From contig DEJF01000072.1 of the NCBI GenBank assembly GCA_002353225.1, forward strand, positions 1 to 37,581: DNA of 37,581 nucleotides. The letters are read 5' to 3'. This stretch comes from Prevotella sp. UBA2755 (GTDB lineage Bacteria > Bacteroidota > Bacteroidia > Bacteroidales > Bacteroidaceae). The notes under the pieces were generated by a model that worked only from the letters and a program-made list of their open reading frames with translations, was not told the DNA's origin and did not search any database. The translations under genes were made by a program, and so were the position numbers. This document shows positions 33,059 to 37,581 of the stretch, one piece after another; the stretch's first letter is position 1, and each line of letters starts with the position of its first letter.

Positions 33059-35887
33059 ATGAAAAGACTCTCATTATTACTGATTGGTTTCTTCGTCAGC
33101 ATGATAATCTATGCTGACGGTGTGAGTGCTGTACCACAAGTCAAGGAAACGGCACAACAGGGATATTTCCCTTTGGCGACTGCAACGACTGTCGCGGATA
33201 TCTGTGTGGATGCCAAAGACTATCGGGTGGTGGAGATCACTGCCGGGATGCTGGCTGATGATGTGCTGCGGGTGACGGGTAAGTCGGCGAAGGTGGTGAG
33301 GACCAAGAGCCTGAAAGAGATCTCCCGTCCTGCCGTGGTGGCTGGTACCTTGGGGCATAGTGCATTGATTGACCAGTTGGTGAACCAGTGTAAGATAAAG
33401 GTAGAGGACATTCAAGGAAAGTGGGAGTCGTATATGCTGGTGACGACGGAGCATCCGAAGACACATCAGCCTTTATTACTCGTCATCGGCAGTGACCGTC
33501 GTGGTACGGCATTCGGACTGACCTCGTTGAGTGAGGCAATCGGTGTGTCACCATGGTACTGGTGGGCTGATGTCACTCCGCAGCAGAAAACGGCTTTATA
33601 CATAGAGTCTGGTATGTTCTGTCAGAAGGAGCCGCAGGTGCAGTATCGGGGTATCTTCATCAATGACGAGCGTTTTGGCGGCTGGGCTCGCTGGGCTGAG
33701 AAGAGACATGGTAAGGTGGGACCAGAGACCTACAGACAGGTCTTTGAACTCTTGTTGCGATTGAAGGCTAACTACCTATGGCCCGCCATGCATCCGGGTA
33801 CGCAGGCTTTTAATGCCGACCCTGAGAATGCTCGTCTTGCCGACGACTACGCTATCGTGATGGGCTCCTCTCATTGTGAGCAGATGTTGCGTAATAATGA
33901 GGGGGAGTGGAAAGCTATCGAGCAAAAGCATCCCGGTACCTTTGGTGATTTCAACTATATCACCAATCGCAAGACGATGCAGAACTATTGGGAGGAGCGT
34001 GTGAAGACGAATGGCAGGTATGAGAACACCTATACCCTCGGATTGCGTGGCATCCACGACTATCCGATGGAGGGTGCCAACAGTACCGCTGAGCGTGTCG
34101 CCCTCATGCAAGAGGCGATCAACGACCAGCGTGACATGCTGCGTCGGAATATCAACAAACCCGTGGAGGAGATACCACAGGTGCTCTGTACCTATGAGGA
34201 GGTGCTGGATGCTTACCATAACGGTCTGCAGGTACCTGAGGACGTGACCCTCCTCTGGTCGGACGACAAGCATGGTTATTGTCGCAACCTCTGCAACCCT
34301 GACGAGATGAGACGGAAGGGTGGGGCAGGTATCTACTACCATCTGTCGTATCATGGTGATCCTGACAGTTGGATATGGCTCAGTCCGTTGTCACCTGCCT
34401 TCCTCTCGATGGAGTTGACGAAGGCGTATACCTATGGGGCTCGCAAGATATGGGTGTTTAATGTGGGGGATATCAAACCTGCCGAGAAGGAGATATCGTT
34501 TGTGATGGACCTCGCCTGGAACCTTGACAAGTGGAGACCGACCAAGGCACATGACTATATCCGTTACTGGGCGGCAAAGACTTTCGGAGAGGAGGTGGCT
34601 CAGGAGATAGCCGATTTCCAGACTCGTTATTACCAGTTGCAGGCTGGTGGTAAGGATGCGCATGTGTGGTTTGTCAACTATACAGAGCCGCAGATTGCCC
34701 GTCGTATTCTGGAGTGGCAGACCGTCTCCGCACAGGCTCTTGCCCTTGCCGATCGGATTCCCCAGCATCTGAAGGATGCTTATTTCGAGTTGGTCGCTTA
34801 TCCTGTGCATGGTGCCGCTATGCTGAATGAATACCAGTTGCTGGCTCGTCGCAGTATGGTGGAGGCTTCTCGTGGTGACGGTGCTGCGGCACTGGCGGAT
34901 GCTGACAGGGTGAAGCAGTTGTTTCATGCGTTGAACGCATGGACGCGTCATTATAATGAGGAGATACAAGGTGGCAAGTGGTCGGAGTTCTTCAACTGGC
35001 AACCGTACCACTGGTTCCGCTCGGATAAGATTGACCCGCCTGTCGCTACTCCAGCATTGGTACAGCAGGTCAGCACGTCACCCAGTCCTCGTTACTTAGG
35101 TGTCGAGCAGGCATTGTCGGCTGACGGAGTTCAGATAGAGAGTGAGGTGGATGGTGAGATACCTCTTTGGATAGAGGCTTTGTCGCCCATCCGTAATTTC
35201 TCCAAGGAGGCGGCGGATAACGTATTCTGTCGTGTCACGACAGAACACCAGACCTTTGAAGCCTCTGCCACCCCTATTAATAATGTATGGCATGCGACAC
35301 ACGTGGGACCGATGTGGAGCAAGGTGGGTACGCTGCGTCTCAAGAAGGGTAGTAACACGCTTCGCATCTCTGACCTGAAGACGGATGCCCGTATCGACCG
35401 TATCTATCTTGGCACATGGGCTCCTTTTGAAGCAGAGCCTCGTGTCCGTATTCCTGCCTATGCCTTCGACGACCGTCATGACAGTCGTGAGGGGAAGGTG
35501 ATGCGTATCACACAGTTGGGATATACGGACGGTGTCCTCGTACAACCCTTCGGCACTCCGTCCTATGCTGTCGCTGATGCTCCCTATGTCGATTATGCCA
35601 TCGACTTGCAGGAGGGAGACCGCACCATCGAGGTCCGCACCCTCCCCACCTTACATGTCTATGAGGGTCGTGACATCCGTTATGCTGTCCAGTTTGGGGA
35701 TGGTGAGCCGCAGATATTCTCCATCCATGCCAACGACTTCACTGCTGAGTGGCGTTGGAACGTATTGCGTGGCTATGCCTCTCGTACCGTCTCCGTACCT
35801 GCCACGATGAAGGGTAGCCAACGGCTCCGCATCTACTTCCTCGACCCTGGCATCGTCTTGCAGGAAGTACTGGTGCATCAGCCGTAG
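33059..35887 (+). CDS. Glycoside hydrolase family 115 alpha-glucuronidase
   Basis: The 942-residue protein has a signal peptide (MKRLSLLLIGFFVSMIIYADG), an N-terminal mixed domain (VITAGMLADDVLR..., SDRRGTAFGLTSLSE), and the GH115 barrel starting near residue 197 with YRGIFINDERFGGWARW. Further family stretches are LKANYLWPAMHP, VMGSSHCEQMLRN, LCTYEEVLDAY, WSDDKHGY and GIYYHLSYHGDP. A helical bundle and a C-terminal beta-sandwich (about 690-942) complete the usual length. GH115 enzymes remove 1,2-linked (4-O-methyl-)glucuronic acid from glucuronoxylan, including internal positions. Its place in a locus with GH26 and GH27 raises the possibility of another uronic-acid-bearing polysaccharide. 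Last gene of the plus-strand operon; no clear terminator is seen in the 40 nt after it. Confidence 0.92.
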   Translation: MKRLSLLLIGFFVSMIIYADGVSAVPQVKETAQQGYFPLATATTVADICVDAKDYRVVEITAGMLADDVLRVTGKSAKVVRTKSLKEISRPAVVAGTLGHSALIDQLVNQCKIKVEDIQGKWESYMLVTTEHPKTHQPLLLVIGSDRRGTAFGLTSLSEAIGVSPWYWWADVTPQQKTALYIESGMFCQKEPQVQYRGIFINDERFGGWARWAEKRHGKVGPETYRQVFELLLRLKANYLWPAMHPGTQAFNADPENARLADDYAIVMGSSHCEQMLRNNEGEWKAIEQKHPGTFGDFNYITNRKTMQNYWEERVKTNGRYENTYTLGLRGIHDYPMEGANSTAERVALMQEAINDQRDMLRRNINKPVEEIPQVLCTYEEVLDAYHNGLQVPEDVTLLWSDDKHGYCRNLCNPDEMRRKGGAGIYYHLSYHGDPDSWIWLSPLSPAFLSMELTKAYTYGARKIWVFNVGDIKPAEKEISFVMDLAWNLDKWRPTKAHDYIRYWAAKTFGEEVAQEIADFQTRYYQLQAGGKDAHVWFVNYTEPQIARRILEWQTVSAQALALADRIPQHLKDAYFELVAYPVHGAAMLNEYQLLARRSMVEASRGDGAAALADADRVKQLFHALNAWTRHYNEEIQGGKWSEFFNWQPYHWFRSDKIDPPVATPALVQQVSTSPSPRYLGVEQALSADGVQIESEVDGEIPLWIEALSPIRNFSKEAADNVFCRVTTEHQTFEASATPINNVWHATHVGPMWSKVGTLRLKKGSNTLRISDLKTDARIDRIYLGTWAPFEAEPRVRIPAYAFDDRHDSREGKVMRITQLGYTDGVLVQPFGTPSYAVADAPYVDYAIDLQEGDRTIEVRTLPTLHVYEGRDIRYAVQFGDGEPQIFSIHANDFTAEWRWNVLRGYASRTVSVPATMKGSQRLRIYFLDPGIVLQEVLVHQP

Positions 35888-35928
35888 CCCATTTATGAAG
35901 CCCGTACCTTCACAAGTGCCCCGTTACT

Positions 35929-36585
35929 CTACGTAAGACATCCTGAATAGTTTTTGCGGAGAGCGATGCCTCCTATCCTCGATCGGAGTGCCTTCTCCAG
36001 ATAACTGATATAAGCCTCTATGGTTTTATCGGTAATATTGTTCAGACGCTTTACCGTCTTGAATGTATTCGCCAGATTGGTGGGATTAACAGAACTGCCT
36101 ACACTTGATGCCAAGATACGCACTAATTCCTCAAATTCGGCCTTATTCTCTATGTTGTGGCGATCATAAATGTCGCTTAAATAAACCGTTCGATAGAGAT
36201 TCCTTAGGTAAGTGGCTTTCTTGTCATCACCCTTTATAGAAAGAATCTTTGGCAGTCCACCGTAGGTATAGTACTCCTGCCATCCATCAATAATGTCGCC
36301 TTCGTATGCTGTCATATACTCCTTGAATGTCAAGGGCCATACATGAATTTCATCACCGCGCCCTCTGAACTCTGTAGCAATGTCATTAGATAGAAAACGG
36401 GAGTTGGAGCCGGTGACATAGACATCGACATTCTCCTTGACAACCAACGATCCAAGCATATCTGTAAACTCATCTACTTTCTGGACTTCGTCAATAATAA
36501 TGTAATACTGCTTGTCATCCTTTATCTGCCCATCAACCCACTCCAGTAAAAGTTGCTGCATGTAGATGGGTCTTTCAATCTTCAT
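35929..36585 (-). pseudogene. AAA_14/DUF4143-type ATPase lacking Walker A and C-terminus
   Basis: The 218-residue frame begins like the family (MKIERPIYMQQLL) but jumps at once to the segment before Walker B (GQIKDDKQYYIIIDEVQKV). The 70-80 residues carrying the GRRRCGKS-type Walker A loop are missing. The middle is normal: VYVTGSNSRFLSNDIATEF, then FRGRGDEIHVWPLTFKEY and YYTYGGLPKIL. After AYISYLEKAL the expected DUF4143 half (about 100 residues) is absent and replaced by RSRIGGIALRKNYSGCLT. The frame stays open, so both losses look like internal deletions. It cannot bind ATP in the usual way. An intact promoter and an inverted repeat remain upstream. I call it a pseudogene; a truncated but expressed protein cannot be ruled out. 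Confidence 0.75.
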
Positions 36586-36623
36586 ATTCTCTCTTAACTA
36601 TATAATCGAAATCAAAACGAATT

Positions 36624-36655
36624 ACGGATTTTTGTCAGTTTTGCCGTAAATCCGT
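36624..36655. promoter_or_regulatory. Inverted repeat in the leader of the ATPase pseudogene
   Basis: ACGGATTT (36624-36631) and AAATCCGT (36648-36655) are exact reverse complements 16 nt apart. TTACGG or its complement occurs a third time at about 36716. It lies between the -7 box and the start codon, so it may be an operator or an RNA hairpin. Confidence 0.5.
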
Positions 36656-36657
36656 CG

Positions 36658-36689
36658 CAAATATATGTATTTATTATTGAAAAACCAAA
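36658..36689 (-). promoter_or_regulatory. Promoter of the ATPase pseudogene
   Basis: On the minus strand TTTG (36689-36686), 20 nt and TATATTTG (36665-36658) match both consensus boxes. The leader would be about 65 nt and includes the inverted repeat at 36624-36655. Confidence 0.65.
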
Positions 36690-36772
36690 GAAAATGAATT
36701 TAATTTGCAAATAATTTACGGACTCATTGCTTTCTATTAGGTGGGGAGGTATCCCCCCAATTCCCTAAAACG

Positions 36773-37267
36773 TTACATTTGCTCGAGTTCGTCTATTTCC
36801 TTGATGGACTTGTTGATGCGGCGCATCTCCTAGACATAGACGATGAAGCAGATAGTAAAACAAAGTATGACACTGGTGATAGAACCAACCAATCCTGCGG
36901 TTTTTACGTCTGTCAGTTCATTGGTGATTGGGTCTCCAAACATTTCATAGAAAATGGACTGTGCAAGATGATCAACTTCTTTAAGTTGAGCCTTTTTCTT
37001 TTCAATGATACTGCTCAGCAAGTCCAATTCCTCAACAATATGCTGCTGCTCGGAAAGAGGAGGAAAAGGTAGAGAAAAATTGTTCAAATCAGAAAAACGT
37101 AAGTTTGTTATTCCAATTCCATTTCCTATCTGTGTTAAAAATTGCCTATATAACGATGAACGGCATACATAGTATAGCTCCAGTACGGACATCGGATTAG
37201 TAATGCCACCAACCCAATAAGTGTCCTAGATTGAATCTATACGGTTCTTTATTTCACCAGTAATCAT
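36773..37267 (-). pseudogene. Collapsed type I restriction locus: hsdM start joined to hsdS end
   Basis: One minus-strand frame of 165 codons contains pieces of different proteins. From 37267 it reads MITGEIKNRIDSI, then TAG, then DTYWVGGITNPMSVLE: the N-terminus of a type I methylase subunit (HsdM), where the stop stands in place of the conserved Trp (TGG to TAG). At once it continues as a specificity subunit (HsdS): FSDLNNFSLPFPPLSEQQ, IVEELDLLSSIIEKKKAQL, FYEMFGDPITNE. It then turns into a hydrophobic segment (AGLVGSITSVILCFTICFIVYV), a second TAG (36828-36830) and a charged tail (EMRRINKSIKEIDELEQM) of unknown origin. Nearly all of hsdM and the target recognition part of hsdS are lost. 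The surviving open part (36830-37192) codes 120 residues but has no plausible function. Confidence 0.82.
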
Positions 37268-37370
37268 ATGTTTTAAGTTATAATACTGCAAAGACAGCAT
37301 AAAATTTCGGTTAAGCGAAAAGAATGCAAATTTATTTGTATTCTTGCGTGTGAGAATTGTTATATCATTC
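37268..37370. other. Intergenic stretch upstream of the hsd relic
   Basis: An AT-rich stretch that should hold the old hsd promoter. TAAATTTG on the minus strand (37334-37327) fits the -7 box, but no -33 box stands at the right distance. Nothing else recognisable. Confidence 0.3.
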
Positions 37371-37398
37371 GGCTGGCAGGGCAACGACTCTGCCAGCC
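37371..37398. terminator. Hairpin, terminator-like
   Basis: GGCTGGCAG (37371-37379) and CTGCCAGCC (37390-37398) form a perfect 9-bp stem with a 10-nt loop, followed on the plus strand by gttttgtt. No gene leads into it on that strand, so it may instead belong to the adjacent repeat array. Confidence 0.5.
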
Positions 37399-37413
37399 GT
37401 TTTGTTAGTGACA

Positions 37414-37523
37414 GTTTCCTACCGACAAACTGGTCGTTTGTTACCGACTGACGGAAGGTTTGTTACCGACTAACGGTGGGTTTGTTACCGACTGACGGAA
37501 GGTTTCCAACCGACAAACTCTGT
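37414..37523. repeat. Five 22-bp direct repeats (iteron-like)
   Basis: Units start at 37414, 37436, 37458, 37480 and 37502, each exactly 22 bp and beginning GTTT with ACCGAC at the same place. The three inner units read GTTTGTTACCGACTGACGGA or close to it; units two and four are identical. The outer two share GTTTCC(T/A)ACCGACAAACT. There are no spacers, so it is not a CRISPR array. The size and the nearby AT-rich stretch resemble iterons or a clustered protein-binding array. Confidence 0.85.
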
Positions 37524-37533
37524 TCCTTTCCCT

Positions 37534-37552
37534 CGCGCGTGCGCGCACGCAC
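37534..37552. other. Alternating purine-pyrimidine stretch with 14-bp palindrome
   Basis: Nineteen bases of strict alternation, almost all C and G (cgcgcgtgcgcgcacgcac), contain the palindrome GCGTGCGCGCACGC (37537-37550). Such DNA can take the left-handed Z form. It is followed directly by an AT-rich run (tataattttttaaa) and lies 10 bp from the last 22-bp repeat. Confidence 0.7.
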
Positions 37553-37581
37553 TATAATTTTTTAAACCCTTGTCACCGTTG

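Noticed and set aside
36773..37267. Amber recoding (TAG read as an amino acid)
   Set aside because: The two TAG codons lie in a frame that is already a patchwork of deleted genes. Other genes of the window use TAG as a normal stop, for example alaS.
37414..37523. CRISPR array
   Set aside because: The 22-bp units follow each other without spacers and vary between copies. No cas gene is seen.

Overview
The window reads as chromosomal DNA of a Bacteroidota member close to Prevotella/Segatella. The evidence is the Bacteroidota promoter type (TTTG, about 19-20 nt, then TAnnTTTG) before many genes, a hybrid two-component regulator with a periplasmic propeller sensor, many secreted glycoside hydrolases ending their signal peptides in an A-x-A/Q motif, and the Prevotella-style C-terminal tails (WYTLNG..., YDLQG...) on secreted proteins. 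The species cannot be told from the window.

Layout. (1) 1-6160: a partial TonB-like gene, a frameshifted small gene and a gene remnant, all on the minus strand, then a plus-strand cassette of three putative defence genes: a single-chain restriction-methylation enzyme (PD-(D/E)XK nuclease + N6-adenine methylase + specificity region), an HNH_5-like nuclease and a T5orf172-type GIY-YIG nuclease. Gene remnants on both sides in the opposite orientation suggest the cassette was inserted into a minus-strand operon. (2) 6150-16340: housekeeping and stress genes: HAD phosphatase, acyl-ACP thioesterase, YpfJ-like zinc metallopeptidase, DNA polymerase IV, a fused thioredoxin/alpha-beta hydrolase, a HerA-like ATPase and alanyl-tRNA synthetase. 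The 900-nt gap at 8685-9588 holds terminator hairpins, the relic tail of a lost secreted protein and a nested inverted-repeat element. (3) 16437-35887: a carbohydrate-degradation locus organised around a divergent control region at 25515-25681. On the minus strand lie GH43, GH27, GH26 (with CBM35), GH97 and GH2; on the plus strand lie the hybrid two-component regulator, a large GH2 and a GH115. The set fits secreted breakdown of a branched hemicellulose or gum (beta-mannan backbone with galactose and probably glucuronic acid or arabinose side groups). No SusC/SusD pair is present in the window. (4) 35900-37581: a decay zone. An AAA_14/DUF4143-type ATPase has lost its Walker A part and C-terminus, and a type I restriction locus has collapsed so that the start of hsdM is joined to the end of hsdS. 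Beyond lie a hairpin, five 22-bp direct repeats and a 19-bp alternating purine-pyrimidine stretch.

The most unusual items are the three-nuclease cassette with a visibly AT-rich specificity region, the thioredoxin-hydrolase fusion, the GH26/GH27/GH97/GH2/GH43/GH115 combination under one regulator, the nested palindrome at 9129-9308, the collapsed hsd locus and the iteron-like repeats at the right edge. No tRNA, rRNA, insertion sequence or CRISPR array was recognised.
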